This document shows, piece after piece, positions 34,076 through 43,525 of a stretch of 50,414 nucleotides of DNA. Under the pieces are notes generated by a model. The model was not told where the DNA came from, made no database searches, and saw only the letters and a list, made by a program, of their open reading frames with translations. Source of the DNA: Pseudomonas psychrophila HA-4 (GTDB taxonomy: Bacteria; Pseudomonadota; Gammaproteobacteria; Pseudomonadales; Pseudomonadaceae); NCBI RefSeq assembly GCF_000282975.1, contig NZ_ALJC01000073.1:1-50414 (forward strand), written 5' to 3'. Position 1 is the stretch's first letter. Each line of letters starts with the position of its first letter. Made by a program: the position numbers and the translations under genes.

Positions 34076-35959
34076 ATGAAACATCTACGTTTAGCTTTAT
34101 TCCTCGGTTTTATCCCTGCCAGCTCTTTATTGGCCGACACCCTTGAGCGCGAAGATGCGCTCAAACTCCCGCAAACATTGATCACCGGCAGCCGCCAGGT
34201 TGAAGCACGCTCTGACAGCAGCAGCGCCAACACGGTATTCACCCGTGACGACATCGACCGCCTACAACCCTCCAGCCTCACCGACCTGCTAAGCCGGGTG
34301 CCGGGTGTGCAAGTGGCCAGCAGTGGCGGGCGCGGTTCATTGCCGGGCATCTATATTCGCGGGACCAAATCGGCACAAAGCTTGGTACTGATCGACGGCC
34401 AGCGCATGGCCAATGCCACGTCGGCCGACAGCAACCTGCAATACCTGAACATCGATCAGATTGAGCGTGTGGAAGTGCTGCGCGGCTCTCGTTCGGTGAT
34501 CTACGGCAGTGATGCGATAGGAGGGGTGATTCAGATTTTTACCCGCCGGGGCGCCGATCAGCCGCCGCAGTTACGTTTACACAGCGCGGTGGGCAGTTAT
34601 GGCAGCACAGAAAACAGCCTTGGCGTGTCAGGTGGCGACGCACAAACCCGCTACAACCTGAGCGGCAGCCTAGAAAACACGGCGGGCGTCAATCGGACCC
34701 ACGAATCCTTCCCCAGCGACAACGACCATGACGCGTACCGCAACAGGTCCTTAAACCTGAACCTCAGTCACTTCCTGAACGAGGATCTTGAAGTCGGCCT
34801 GACGGCAATCAAGAACACCGGCAAAACCGAGTTCGACAATCCGTTTGGGCGCTGGGACCCAGACACCATGACCGTCAGTGGTCAGCAACCGTACAGCGAC
34901 TTCGATATCAGCAGTCTCGGCAGCTTTATCGACGCGCAACTGACGGATCGCTGGAGTTCACGCGTGGAGTTGGGCCACAGCGAAAACCGCGAAAAGACCC
35001 GCGACAAACTCAGTGATGACATTTATAGCTTCAACACCTATCGCGACTCAGTGAACTGGCAAAACAACCTGACATTGGATGAGCAGAACAGCCTGACTCT
35101 CGGCGTTGATGCCTATCAAGACAGAGTACGCAGCAGCACGGTGTTCGACGAAGACAGCCGTTGGAACCGTGCCGCGCTTATCCAACACCGTTTTCATGGC
35201 GACCGCTTTTCGACCGAGATCGGCCTGCGCCACGATCAAAACCAGCAGTTCGGCAGCCACAACACGTGGAGCGCCAGCCTGACGCTGCCCTTAAACATGA
35301 ACAACGACGTGTTGCTGTCTTACAGCGAGGGGTTCCGGGCGCCAACCTTTAACGATTTGTACTACCCGAACTACAGCAACCCGAACCTTAAACCTGAGTC
35401 TTCCAAGACCTACGAAGTGCAATGGCGCAGTCAGTTGAGCGATACCAGCCGACTGGAAACGTCGCTTTATCGCACCGATATTCACGACGCGATTGTGGCC
35501 GATGCTGACTTTATCCCGCAGAACATCGGTGCGGTGCGGATTACAGGAGTTGAAAGTGCTTTGCGCCAAGAATGGTTCGGCTGGCAAAGCAGCCTGGGCG
35601 TTGCGTTGATCGACCCCCGAGACCGTGACACCGGCCATACCTTGAGCCGCCGCGCACGCCGCACATTGAGCGTGGATCTGGATCGCCAGTTCGACCGATT
35701 CGGTGTTGGCGCCACGTGGCAAGCGGTGAGCAGCAGTTTTAATGACGAAGACAACAAACAGCCGATTGGCGGTTACGGATTACTGGGGCTGCGCGGCAAC
35801 TGGAAAGCCAGCTCAGAAGTCCGGCTCGACTTGAAAGTCGACAACCTGCTGAACAAGACCTTCACCCGCGCACTGTACAGCTATGACGGTACCTATTACG
35901 GCTATCGCGAAGAGCAGCGCAGCGTGCAGTTGGCTGTTACTTGGACGCCTACTTTTTAA
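34076..35959 (+). CDS. btuB: TonB-dependent outer-membrane receptor, BtuB-like
   Basis: 627 residues. A signal peptide (MKHLRLALFLGFIPASSLLA) is followed by a short stretch where a TonB box would lie, a plug domain (about 45-155: DLLSRVPGVQVASSGGRGSL, IYIRGTKSAQSLVLIDGQRM, ERVEVLRGSRSVIYGSDAIG) and a 22-strand barrel ending in phenylalanine (VTWTPTF). Size and plug are closest to BtuB, the vitamin B12 receptor. A BtuF-like binding protein converges from the other side, supporting cobalamin as ligand. No cobalamin riboswitch fits in the 113-base leader, most of which is REPIN. Another corrinoid or siderophore ligand remains possible. Confidence 0.85.
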   Translation: MKHLRLALFLGFIPASSLLADTLEREDALKLPQTLITGSRQVEARSDSSSANTVFTRDDIDRLQPSSLTDLLSRVPGVQVASSGGRGSLPGIYIRGTKSAQSLVLIDGQRMANATSADSNLQYLNIDQIERVEVLRGSRSVIYGSDAIGGVIQIFTRRGADQPPQLRLHSAVGSYGSTENSLGVSGGDAQTRYNLSGSLENTAGVNRTHESFPSDNDHDAYRNRSLNLNLSHFLNEDLEVGLTAIKNTGKTEFDNPFGRWDPDTMTVSGQQPYSDFDISSLGSFIDAQLTDRWSSRVELGHSENREKTRDKLSDDIYSFNTYRDSVNWQNNLTLDEQNSLTLGVDAYQDRVRSSTVFDEDSRWNRAALIQHRFHGDRFSTEIGLRHDQNQQFGSHNTWSASLTLPLNMNNDVLLSYSEGFRAPTFNDLYYPNYSNPNLKPESSKTYEVQWRSQLSDTSRLETSLYRTDIHDAIVADADFIPQNIGAVRITGVESALRQEWFGWQSSLGVALIDPRDRDTGHTLSRRARRTLSVDLDRQFDRFGVGATWQAVSSSFNDEDNKQPIGGYGLLGLRGNWKASSEVRLDLKVDNLLNKTFTRALYSYDGTYYGYREEQRSVQLAVTWTPTF

Positions 35960-35995
35960 GCCCAAGACTCAAAAACGGGGCCGCTGCGCAGCTCA

Positions 35996-36015
35996 TCGCA
36001 GCCTGCGGCAGCGAC
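35996..36015. repeat. Single REP element at the end of the BtuF-like gene
   Basis: TCGCAGCCTGCGGCAGCGAC is identical to one arm of the REPIN at 33975-34058. Its last base is also the last base of the TAG stop of the minus-strand BtuF-like gene. An imperfect partner (GCCGCTGCGCAGC) lies just upstream at about 35981, so a hairpin between the two convergent genes is possible. Confidence 0.8.
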
Positions 36016-36818
36016 TACGGGGTTTCGGCGTTTTTCAGTTGCTCGCACAACTTGCCTGTGGCTTCTAGCATTTGCCCGCTAGGGCGCTCCAGACCTTTGT
36101 CGTTCAGTAGCAACAAGCGCCCATGCTTGACCGCATCAATCTGCGGCCAGGCTTTCCACACGTCCAGTTGGGCCTGAGTTCCGGCAATAATCACTTCTGG
36201 ATTACGCTGCAACACGGACTCGATGCTGACTTGTGGCGCTGGCAGTTTTAAATCAGCGAATACATTGCTCGCTCCGCACACGGCCAGTGCGTCACTGATG
36301 ATTTGCCCGCCGCCAATGGTGTACAACGGCTGATCCCAAACCTGATAAAACACCCGCAACGGCTTATCGCGCTGGTACTGCTCACGCAGTTGGGCCAAGC
36401 GTTGACGCAGTTGTCCAGCCAGTTCATGCCCACGCTCCGGGCGCCCCAAGGCATCCGCCAACGTTTGGACTTGGTCAGCCAGTTGATCGAGGTTTTTCGG
36501 TTCTGCGCTGTAAGTCGGGATGTTGAGGCGGCGCAATGGTTCGCGCTGTGCAACGCCAATGCTGCCGGGCCACAGCAAGATCAAGTCGGGTTGCAGGCTG
36601 AGCAAACGCTCCATGTCGATCTGGCCATAACGCCCTACAGAAGGTACTGCGGCGAGTTCAGGGGAAGACTCGCCAGCCTCGAGACGCCCGACCAACAGAT
36701 CGGTAGCACCCAGCTCGACCACTATTTCAGACAAGGACGGCGCCAAGCTGATAACACGGGTGGCGGCCATGCAGGGCAGGCCCACGGCCAGTAGCACGAG
36801 CGCCAGCCAGAGGCGCAT
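36015..36818 (-). CDS. btuF: Periplasmic cobalamin-binding protein, BtuF-like
   Basis: 267 residues. A Sec signal peptide ([19 protein letters not shown]) is followed by a class III binding-protein fold: RVISLAPSLSEIVVELGA, DLLVGRLEAGESSPELAAVPSVG, DLILLWPGS, a long linking helix and a C-terminal lobe with EVIIAGTQAQ. These proteins bind vitamin B12 or iron complexes in the periplasm. No BtuC permease or BtuD ATPase is encoded here. It is translationally coupled to the upstream membrane protein (TGATG junction). Confidence 0.85.
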   Translation of the reverse strand: MRLWLALVLLAVGLPCMAATRVISLAPSLSEIVVELGATDLLVGRLEAGESSPELAAVPSVGRYGQIDMERLLSLQPDLILLWPGSIGVAQREPLRRLNIPTYSAEPKNLDQLADQVQTLADALGRPERGHELAGQLRQRLAQLREQYQRDKPLRVFYQVWDQPLYTIGGGQIISDALAVCGASNVFADLKLPAPQVSIESVLQRNPEVIIAGTQAQLDVWKAWPQIDAVKHGRLLLLNDKGLERPSGQMLEATGKLCEQLKNAETP

Positions 36819-37237
36819 CAGCCCACCTGACGCGGGACGCGGTACAGGTAAAACAGCACCAGCGTGGAGAGGGTCAGCAGAAACAACGGCACACCTTCGA
36901 GCCCGACAAATACCGCCAGCGCAGCGATCCAGCTCGGCAAGCCTGCCACCAGCAAAGCCGTGCGGCGAACACGCGCCAGCTCAGCCCAAGCGGCGGGTTC
37001 TTGCGGGGTATCGAGGGCTTTTTGCAGGGCGATCAGGCCGTGTTTGTACGGCCCGAAAAAGCGCAGGGTGACAAACATCGAGGCCACGCCAGCGATAAAC
37101 AACGGCATGGCCAGTGTCGGCTGCAACGGTTCAGATTTGCCAAACACAAGGATGACCAGCAACAAGGGCAGCAGCGTAAGGAGTAACTGCTGCCACCAAC
37201 TGAAGCTAAGACGGCGGCGGATTTGGCCCCGGGTCAC
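36818..37237 (-). CDS. Small four-helix membrane protein of unknown function
   Basis: 139 residues with four predicted transmembrane helices: about 15-33 ([16 protein letters not shown]), 42-62 ([20 protein letters not shown]), 92-110 ([19 protein letters not shown]) and 113-132 ([17 protein letters not shown]). No catalytic motif is visible. It overlaps ribA by four bases and the BtuF-like gene by one, so all three are translated together. PAO1 has, from memory, an uncharacterised gene in the same place (PA4046). Confidence 0.8.
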   Translation of the reverse strand: MTRGQIRRRLSFSWWQQLLLTLLPLLLVILVFGKSEPLQPTLAMPLFIAGVASMFVTLRFFGPYKHGLIALQKALDTPQEPAAWAELARVRRTALLVAGLPSWIAALAVFVGLEGVPLFLLTLSTLVLFYLYRVPRQVG

Positions 37238-37851
37238 GCCGGATCAGCCTCGCTTTGGTGCTGATTGCCCATCATGTGCCCGAGTTTGTTGGCCTTGGTC
37301 GCCAGGTACAGTTTGTTGTGCGGGTTGTGCCCCGTGTGCAGCGGCACGCGCTCAGCGACATTGATGCCCATGTCGGTCAAGGCGTTGACCTTGCGCGGGT
37401 TGTTGGTCATCAGACGTAGCGACTTCACGCCGAGGTGTTCAAGCATCGGCAGGCAGATCGCGTAATCACGCTGATCGGCCGCAAAGCCCAATCGCTCGTT
37501 GGCTTCAACCGTGTCAGCGCCACCATCTTGCAGCTCGTAAGCGCGGACTTTGTTTAGCAAGCCAATGCCGCGTCCTTCCTGGCGCAGGTACAGCAGCACG
37601 CCACGGCCTTCACGGGCGATGGCCTGCAAGGCGGCTTCAAGTTGCGAGCCGCAGTCACAGCGCTGGCTGAACAAGGCATCGCCGGTCAGGCACTCAGAAT
37701 GCACTCGCCCCAATACGGGAGCGCCGTCCGCCACGTCGCCCAAACTGAGCACAACGTGTTCACGACCCGTGGCAGTCTCGAGGAAGCCATGCATGGTGAA
37801 TTCGGCAAAGGGGGTGGGTAACTTGCAAGCGGCAACGAAAACGACGGGCAC
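37234..37851 (-). CDS. ribA: GTP cyclohydrolase II
   Basis: 205 residues, the family's usual length, catalysing the first step of riboflavin synthesis. The zinc cysteines are in [19 protein letters not shown] (near 55-73), the catalytic region is [10 protein letters not shown], and NNPRK lies toward the C-terminus. The GTG start at 37851 was chosen: AGGAG lies six bases upstream and the product matches standard RibA, whereas the ATG 48 bases further up has no ribosome site. It is split from the main rib block by a 217-base gap containing a REPIN. Confidence 0.95.
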   Translation of the reverse strand: MPVVFVAACKLPTPFAEFTMHGFLETATGREHVVLSLGDVADGAPVLGRVHSECLTGDALFSQRCDCGSQLEAALQAIAREGRGVLLYLRQEGRGIGLLNKVRAYELQDGGADTVEANERLGFAADQRDYAICLPMLEHLGVKSLRLMTNNPRKVNALTDMGINVAERVPLHTGHNPHNKLYLATKANKLGHMMGNQHQSEADPA

Positions 37852-37966
37852 CGTGTGCTCCTGATCAGTGTAAGGACTGGGGATTCGCAGAGGCGGCATT
37901 GTAACAGGAGGTTCCTGGGGACGCTTAGGCTGAATTATCGGAGATAAAGATCAAAAAGTTTGATGG

Positions 37967-38067
37967 TTGTCCTGTGGAAGCGGGCTTGCTCGCGAAGGTA
38001 TCAACGCGACCTGCCTGCCGGACCGCGTTGTCTGAATCGCGAGCAAGTCCGCTCCCACAGGGGACAA
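37967..38067. repeat. REPIN between thiL and ribA
   Basis: The left arm 37967-37995 (TTGTCCTGTGG, then GCGGGCTTGCTCGCGA) pairs with 38037-38067 (TCGCGAGCAAG, then CCGCTCCCACAGGGGACAA) with a few mismatches. This is the classic Pseudomonas REP sequence. The 41-base centre is variable. It ends two bases before the thiL stop codon and probably ends the thiL message. Confidence 0.92.
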
Positions 38068-38068
38068 T

Positions 38069-39031
38069 TCACACTGCGTGAAAGTGCTGGTAACCGCGAA
38101 TGGCCGGGGTGATGTCGTGGCCGTGTTTGTCGATCAGGCTGACGCCCTGCCCTTCAGTCACGCGGCCTATCACGTGGATCGGCCAACCATCGGCAAGCAG
38201 GGTCGGCAACTCCACGGCTGGCAAGGTGAAAGCCAGTACATAATCGTCGCCGCCACTCAACGCTGCCTGCTGTGCACCCGCGTCGCCCAAAAACGCTTGC
38301 AGGGCTAACGAGGTGGGTACGCGATCGTTGTCGATCTGTAAGCCCACCTGTGAGGCCAGTGCAATATGCCCACAGTCGGCGAGCAGGCCATCCGAGATGT
38401 CCAGTGCCGAAGTGGCTTTGTTGCGCAAGGTCTGGCCCAGCGCAAATTGCGGCTGTGGCGACCAGTAATGCGCCAGCAACGCTTCGGCGATGGCCGGTGT
38501 GGCGCTGCGCTGGCCCAAGACCAGCGGCAGAGCGCCAGCGGCATCGCCCAGTTCACCGCCCACACACAGTAAGTCACCTGGGCGCGCACCGCTGCGACTC
38601 AAGGCCTGGCCTTTAGGCACACGCCCAAACACCGTCACGGTCAGGCACAGCGGCCCACGCGTGGTGTCGCCCCCGATCAGGCGCAGGTCGCATGCCTGAG
38701 CCATGAGGTTTAAGCCGCGCGTAAACGCCTCCAGCCAAGCGGCTTCAACCGTCGGCAATGTGAGGGCAAGGGTAAACGCGAGGGGTGTAGCGCCCATGGC
38801 CGCCAAATCACTGGCCGCCACTGCCAGCGAACGCTGACCGAGCAAGAAAGGGTCGCAAGGATCTGCGAAGTGCACCCCGGCTACCAGGGTGTCGGTGGAA
38901 ATCGCCAGTTGTTCCCCGAAGGGAACATCCAGCAGGGCGCAGTCATCGCCGATGCCCAAGGCAACGCCAGCGCCGCCTTGCGCGCAAGGCGCGGCGGCGA
39001 AGAAGTTGCGGATCAGCTCAAACTCGCCCAT
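38069..39031 (-). CDS. thiL: Thiamine-monophosphate kinase
   Basis: 320 residues. It phosphorylates thiamine monophosphate to the diphosphate cofactor used by Dxs and the Aco E1 in this window. Motifs are GEFELIRNFF at the start, GIGDDCALL, STDTLVAGVHF, LAVAASDLAAMGATP and the C-terminal SALDISDGLLADCGH. ATG 39031 was chosen over TTG 39037 as the standard MGEFELI start. It follows nusB by 15 bases. Confidence 0.96.
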   Translation of the reverse strand: MGEFELIRNFFAAAPCAQGGAGVALGIGDDCALLDVPFGEQLAISTDTLVAGVHFADPCDPFLLGQRSLAVAASDLAAMGATPLAFTLALTLPTVEAAWLEAFTRGLNLMAQACDLRLIGGDTTRGPLCLTVTVFGRVPKGQALSRSGARPGDLLCVGGELGDAAGALPLVLGQRSATPAIAEALLAHYWSPQPQFALGQTLRNKATSALDISDGLLADCGHIALASQVGLQIDNDRVPTSLALQAFLGDAGAQQAALSGGDDYVLAFTLPAVELPTLLADGWPIHVIGRVTEGQGVSLIDKHGHDITPAIRGYQHFHAV

Positions 39032-39046
39032 GGCCAACAGCGCAGG

Positions 39047-39547
39047 TTAGCGCTTGAACGCCTTGACTTCAGCTTCACGCAGGCGTGGCGCCAGTTTGTC
39101 CAGCACACCGTTGACGAACTTGTGGCCGTCAGTGGAGCCGTAGACTTTAGCCAGCTCGATGCCTTCGTTGATCACAACGCGGTAAGGCACGTCGACACGC
39201 TTGATCAGCTCCCAGGTGGACAGGCGCAAAACGGCCAGTTCAACCGGGTCCAGCTCTTCGATGGTGATGTCCAGGCACGGGGTCAGGGCCGCATCAATTT
39301 CGCCACGGTGTGCAGGTACGCCGTGCAGGATTTCACGGAAGTAAGCCGCATCAACGTCAGTGAAGTCGTTATCTACGCGAAACTGCGCTTCAATCTCGTT
39401 CAGCGAGTGCTTGGCCATGTGCCACTGATACAGCGCTTGAGTCGCGAGTTGACGCGCTTCGCGACGTTTGGCGCTTTTGGAAGGCTTGCCAGCATCCGCA
39501 GGTTTTGGATCGCGCGGGTTGAAACGATCGCTTTCGTCGGAAATCAC
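39047..39547 (-). CDS. nusB: Transcription antitermination factor NusB
   Basis: 166 residues. The Lys/Arg-rich N-terminus leads into [17 protein letters not shown], the BoxA-RNA binding helix; [17 protein letters not shown] and [10 protein letters not shown] are conserved. It acts with NusE, NusG and NusA on ribosomal RNA operons. It overlaps ribH by four bases. Confidence 0.96.
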   Translation of the reverse strand: MISDESDRFNPRDPKPADAGKPSKSAKRREARQLATQALYQWHMAKHSLNEIEAQFRVDNDFTDVDAAYFREILHGVPAHRGEIDAALTPCLDITIEELDPVELAVLRLSTWELIKRVDVPYRVVINEGIELAKVYGSTDGHKFVNGVLDKLAPRLREAEVKAFKR

Positions 39548-40020
39548 TTGGCCTCCAACTGTGCCAACAGGCTGACCATTTCGAGGGCGGACAGCGCAGC
39601 TTCAGCGCCTTTGTTGCCCGCTTTGGTGCCGGAACGCTCGATGGCTTGCTCGATCGAGTCTACGGTCAGCACACCGAATGCAACCGGTACGCCGAACTCC
39701 ATGGACACCTGAGCCAAACCTTTGGTGCACTCGCCTGCAACGTATTCGAAGTGCGGAGTACCGCCACGAATCACAGCGCCCAGGGCGATGATGGCGGCGA
39801 ATTCGTTGCGTTGAGCAACTTTTTGCGCAACCAGCGGAATTTCGAACGCACCCGGTGCACGGATGATGGTGATGTCGCTTTCGCTCACACCGTGGCGAAC
39901 CAGGGCATCAACAGCACCACTCACCAGGCTTTCGACGACGAAGCTGTTGAAACGGCCAACGACTAATGCGTAGCGACCTTTGGGGGCGATGAAGGTACCT
40001 TCGATGGTCTTCAGGGTCAT
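39544..40020 (-). CDS. ribH: 6,7-dimethyl-8-ribityllumazine synthase
   Basis: 158 residues. It joins the pyrimidine from the RibA/RibD branch with dihydroxybutanone phosphate from RibB. Motifs are [46 protein letters not shown] with the catalytic His, and [11 protein letters not shown]. It follows ribB after a 92-base gap that contains a hairpin. Confidence 0.97.
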   Translation of the reverse strand: MTLKTIEGTFIAPKGRYALVVGRFNSFVVESLVSGAVDALVRHGVSESDITIIRAPGAFEIPLVAQKVAQRNEFAAIIALGAVIRGGTPHFEYVAGECTKGLAQVSMEFGVPVAFGVLTVDSIEQAIERSGTKAGNKGAEAALSALEMVSLLAQLEAK

Positions 40021-40045
40021 TCGGTATGTCTCGTATTAAAGAGCC

Positions 40046-40067
40046 AGAACGCACTCACGCGCGTTCT
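40046..40067. promoter_or_regulatory. Hairpin in the ribB-ribH gap
   Basis: AGAACGC (40046-40052) and GCGTTCT (40061-40067) form a perfect 7-base-pair stem with an 8-base loop, and flanking TTAAAGA/TCTTTAA can extend or replace it. On the transcribed (minus) strand no T tract follows, so it looks like an mRNA structure or processing site rather than a terminator. It lies in the leader of ribH-nusB-thiL. Confidence 0.3.
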
Positions 40068-40112
40068 TTAAGGGTATAGGGCCACGAATTGGGGACTGGA
40101 AATGTCCGGTCA

Positions 40113-41204
40113 TTATTCGGAGGGCACGTATTCTACAACTTCCAGATCGAAACCGGATATGGCATTGAACTTCATTGGTGAACTCATCAGGCGCAATTTG
40201 CGCACACCGAGGTCACGCAAGATCTGCGAGCCCGCACCGACGATGCTGTAAGTGGTCTGCTTTTTAACCGGCAAGGCATCGGCGGTTTCACGAATCTGCG
40301 CCAGCAATACATCGCCGTCCAGCGGGTGACCCAACAACAGCACCACGCCACTGCCCGCCTCTGCCACGGCGGTCATAGCAGCGCGCAAGCTCCAGCGGCC
40401 GGGCTGCTTGACCATCAGCAGGTCGCGCAGCGGGTCCATGTTATGCACCCGTACCAGCGTTGGCTCTTCGGCGCAGATTTTGCCCAGGGTCAGTGCCATG
40501 TGCACGTCGCCTTCGACTGAATCACGATAGGTCACCAAATTGAATTGGCCCAGTTCGCTGTCCAGTGGCTGCTCGGCAATCCGCTGAACGGTACGTTCAT
40601 GGATCATCCGATAGTGAATCAGGTCGGCGATGGTGCCGATTTTGATGCCGTGTTCGGCCGCAAAGGTTTCCAGCTCCGGGCGGCGTGCCATGGTGCCGTC
40701 ATCGTTCATCACTTCGCAGATCACGCCGCTTGGCTCGAAACCGGCCATGCGCGCTAGGTCGCACGCCGCTTCGGTATGGCCTGCACGGGCCAAGGTGCCA
40801 CCGGCTTGTGCCATCAGCGGAAAGATGTGGCCGGGGCTGACGATGTCTTCAGCCTTGGCGTCTTTGGCAGCAGCGGCTTGCACAGTACGGGCACGATCAG
40901 CCGCCGAAATGCCGGTGGTCACACCGGTGGCGGCTTCAATCGAGACTGTGAATTTGGTGCCAAAGCCGGAACCATTGCGCGGCGCCATCAACGGCAACTT
41001 GAGCAACTCGCAGCGCTCACGGCTCATGGGCATGCAGATCAAGCCACGGGCAAAGCGCGCCATGAAGTTGATGTGCTCGGCCTTGCAGCACTCGGCGGCC
41101 ATGATCAGGTCGCCTTCGTTTTCGCGGTCTTCGTCATCCATGAGGATGACCATCTTGCCTTGGCGGATGTCTTCAACCAGTTCTTCGATGCTGTTGAGCG
41201 CCAC
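40113..41204 (-). CDS. ribB: 3,4-dihydroxy-2-butanone-4-phosphate synthase with degenerate GTP cyclohydrolase II-like domain
   Basis: 363 residues. The N-terminal DHBP synthase domain (about 1-200) has the acidic loop DDEDRENEGDL, the active-site stretch GHTEAACDLARMAG and GVICEVMNDDG. The C-terminal 160 residues resemble RibA in fold but lack the CLTGD...RCDC zinc motif and the QEGRGIG region, so this half should not hydrolyse GTP. The real RibA is encoded at 37234-37851. Related proteins have been called RibBX in other gammaproteobacteria. It lies 16 bases from ribE. Confidence 0.93.
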   Translation of the reverse strand: MALNSIEELVEDIRQGKMVILMDDEDRENEGDLIMAAECCKAEHINFMARFARGLICMPMSRERCELLKLPLMAPRNGSGFGTKFTVSIEAATGVTTGISAADRARTVQAAAAKDAKAEDIVSPGHIFPLMAQAGGTLARAGHTEAACDLARMAGFEPSGVICEVMNDDGTMARRPELETFAAEHGIKIGTIADLIHYRMIHERTVQRIAEQPLDSELGQFNLVTYRDSVEGDVHMALTLGKICAEEPTLVRVHNMDPLRDLLMVKQPGRWSLRAAMTAVAEAGSGVVLLLGHPLDGDVLLAQIRETADALPVKKQTTYSIVGAGSQILRDLGVRKLRLMSSPMKFNAISGFDLEVVEYVPSE

Positions 41205-41220
41205 GCGGCACCCCCTTAAT

Positions 41221-41883
41221 TCAGGATTTTAGGTAGCCGTTGGCGGCCAGAAAACTTTCGCTGATGCCACCCGAGGTTGGCTCGGCAGCCTTGTCGCCCA
41301 GCAGCAGACGTTCGAGGTAGCGCGCCAGCAAGTCAACTTCGAGGTTTACCCGGCGGCCCGGACGGTAGTCGTCCATGATGGTTTCGCTCAGGGTGTGCGG
41401 AATGATGGTCAACGAGAACTCGGCGCCATTGACCGAGTTGACCGTCAGGCTGGTGCCGTCCACGGTGATCGAGCCTTTATGAGCGATGTACTTGGCCAGC
41501 TCTTTGGGGGCACGGATACGGAACTCGATGGCTCGGGCGTTTTCCTCGCGGGAAATCACTTCGCCCACACCGTCAACGTGACCGCTAACCAGATGACCGC
41601 CCAGACGCGTGGTCGGGGTCAGGGCCTTTTCCAGGTTGACCCGGCTGCCGCTTTTCAAGTCGTTGAACGCGGTGCAATCGAGGGTCTCGCGGCTGACGTC
41701 AGCCATGAAACCATTGCCAGGCAGTTCAACCGCAGTCAGGCACACGCCATTGATGGCGATGCTGTCACCGAGTTTGACATCGCTCAGGTCGAGCTTGCCG
41801 GTGTCTACGTAAACCCGCACATCGCCACCCTTGGGGGTCAGTGCACGGATGCTGCCGATGGATTCGATGATGCCGGTAAACAT
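41221..41883 (-). CDS. ribE: Riboflavin synthase alpha chain
   Basis: 220 residues built from two homologous lumazine-binding halves: MFTGIIESIG at the start and LGGHLVSGHVDGVG at the beginning of the second. It dismutates two ribityllumazine molecules to riboflavin. ATG 41883 was chosen over a longer frame because the family always starts MFTGI and GGGGAG precedes it. It lies 47 bases after ribD. Confidence 0.96.
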   Translation of the reverse strand: MFTGIIESIGSIRALTPKGGDVRVYVDTGKLDLSDVKLGDSIAINGVCLTAVELPGNGFMADVSRETLDCTAFNDLKSGSRVNLEKALTPTTRLGGHLVSGHVDGVGEVISREENARAIEFRIRAPKELAKYIAHKGSITVDGTSLTVNSVNGAEFSLTIIPHTLSETIMDDYRPGRRVNLEVDLLARYLERLLLGDKAAEPTSGGISESFLAANGYLKS

Positions 41884-41930
41884 GGACGCTCCCCTTGAAA
41901 ACAAAACCTGCGTAAAACGATGGCTGAGAA

Positions 41931-43064
41931 TTATACGCTCGCTGAAGGCACTGGTATGGCGGTGACTCGCCAGTCATCCCCCACGGCGCGCATTTCAGTA
42001 ATTTTGAGCAATGGCGCTTCGCTCATGTGGGTCAGCGGCAGCTCAAGCAATGGCCGTGCAGTCGACCCCAAGAACTTGGCGGCAATAAAAATCTGGTATT
42101 CGTCGACCAAGCCTTGTTCGGCAAAGGCCCCGGCCAGACGCGGCCCAGCTTCAACCAGTACTTCGTTGACGCCCCGGGCGGCCAGCGCCACCAGCAGTTT
42201 GCGGATATCAACTTGGCCGTTGGCGCCATGAATCACTAGGCATTCTGGGCCGGTACGGTATTGCTCGGCCGGGGGCACGCAGGTCGCAACCAGTGCCGGG
42301 CCGGCCTTGAAAAACGGTGCATCCAGCGGCACGCGCAGACGCCCGTCGATCAGCACTCGTAGCGGCGGGCGACTGAGCGCCAGCGCCGTCATTTCAGGGT
42401 TCAAGCCCAGCTCAGGCCCGCGCACGGTGAGCCGGGCGCCATCGGCCAGCACGGTGTCAGCGCCGGTCAGCACGACGCTGGCCTCGGCGCGCAAGCGTTG
42501 AACCGCAGAACGCGCAGCCGGGCCGGTGATCCATTGGCTTTCGCCGTTGGCCATCGCGGTGCGGCCATCTAGGCTCATCGCGAGTTTGACCCGCACAAAC
42601 GGCAGGCCGTGTTCCATACGCTTCAGAAAGCCTGGGTTCAGCGCGCGGGCTTCTTGTTCGAGTACGCCGCTGCGCACGTCAACACCCGCGTCGGCGAGAC
42701 GCTTGAGACCACGCCCCGCGACCTCCGGGTTGGGGTCTTGCATGGCCGCAACCACGCGAGCAATGCCCGCGTGGAGCAAGCCATCGGCACACGGCGGCGT
42801 GTGGCCGTGGTGGCTGCAAGGCTCTAGCGTGACGTAGGCCGTCGCGCCACGCGCCAATTCGCCTGCTGCGCGCAAGGCATGAACTTCAGCATGGGGTTCA
42901 CCCGTTCGCACATGCCAGCCTTCACCGACAATCTGCCCGTCGCGCACGATGACGCAGCCAACACGCGGGTTGGGATGAGTGGTGTACAGCCCATTGCGCG
43001 CAAGTTCGATGGCGCGCGCCATGTAATGGGCATCGAGGATGATTTGCTCAGTGGACACAGTCAT
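41931..43064 (-). CDS. ribD: Bifunctional riboflavin deaminase/reductase
   Basis: 377 residues. The N-terminal deaminase domain (1-145) has the zinc motifs HAEVHAL and [14 protein letters not shown]; the C-terminal reductase domain carries [23 protein letters not shown] and [13 protein letters not shown]. It carries out the second and third steps of riboflavin synthesis after RibA. It overlaps nrdR by four bases. Confidence 0.96.
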   Translation of the reverse strand: MTVSTEQIILDAHYMARAIELARNGLYTTHPNPRVGCVIVRDGQIVGEGWHVRTGEPHAEVHALRAAGELARGATAYVTLEPCSHHGHTPPCADGLLHAGIARVVAAMQDPNPEVAGRGLKRLADAGVDVRSGVLEQEARALNPGFLKRMEHGLPFVRVKLAMSLDGRTAMANGESQWITGPAARSAVQRLRAEASVVLTGADTVLADGARLTVRGPELGLNPEMTALALSRPPLRVLIDGRLRVPLDAPFFKAGPALVATCVPPAEQYRTGPECLVIHGANGQVDIRKLLVALAARGVNEVLVEAGPRLAGAFAEQGLVDEYQIFIAAKFLGSTARPLLELPLTHMSEAPLLKITEMRAVGDDWRVTAIPVPSASV

Positions 43065-43525
43065 TCTTTGGAGGGCTCACGGGCGAGTCGGTCGATCTCT
43101 TCACGGAACTCGTTGAGGTCCTGGAAGCGCCGATAGACAGAGGCAAAACGGATATAGGCCACTTCGTCGAGCTTTTGCAGCTCGCCCATGACCAGTTCAC
43201 CCACGACCAGCGATTTGACTTCGCGTTCGCCGGTGGCGCGCAGCTTGCTTTTGATATGGGCCAGCGCCGCTTCAAGACGCTCGACACTCACTGGACGTTT
43301 TTCCAGCGCGCGTTGCATGCCGGCGCGCAGCTTTTCTTCATCGAAAGGCTGACGACTGCCGTCTTGCTTGATCAGTCGCGGTAACACCAACTCGGCTGTT
43401 TCAAAGGTGGTGAAACGCTCACCACAGGCCAGGCATTCACGCCGACGGCGCACCTGATCGCCCTCGGCAACCAAACGCGAGTCGATGACTTTAGTGTCGT
43501 TGGCACCGCAGAAGGGACAGTGCAT
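43061..43525 (-). CDS. nrdR: Transcriptional repressor NrdR
   Basis: 154 residues. The N-terminal zinc ribbon ([17 protein letters not shown] ... [12 protein letters not shown]) is followed by an ATP-cone domain ([21 protein letters not shown]). It senses ATP/dATP and represses ribonucleotide reductase operons. ATG 43525 was chosen because the family starts at MHCPFC; the longer frame upstream has no ribosome site. It is the first gene of the rib block. Confidence 0.96.
   Translation of the reverse strand: MHCPFCGANDTKVIDSRLVAEGDQVRRRRECLACGERFTTFETAELVLPRLIKQDGSRQPFDEEKLRAGMQRALEKRPVSVERLEAALAHIKSKLRATGEREVKSLVVGELVMGELQKLDEVAYIRFASVYRRFQDLNEFREEIDRLAREPSKE

Noticed and set aside
40021..40112. 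FMN riboswitch in the riboflavin block
   Set aside because: The gap is too short for the six-stem structure and lacks the conserved AGGG/GAUUC-type segments; only a simple hairpin is present.
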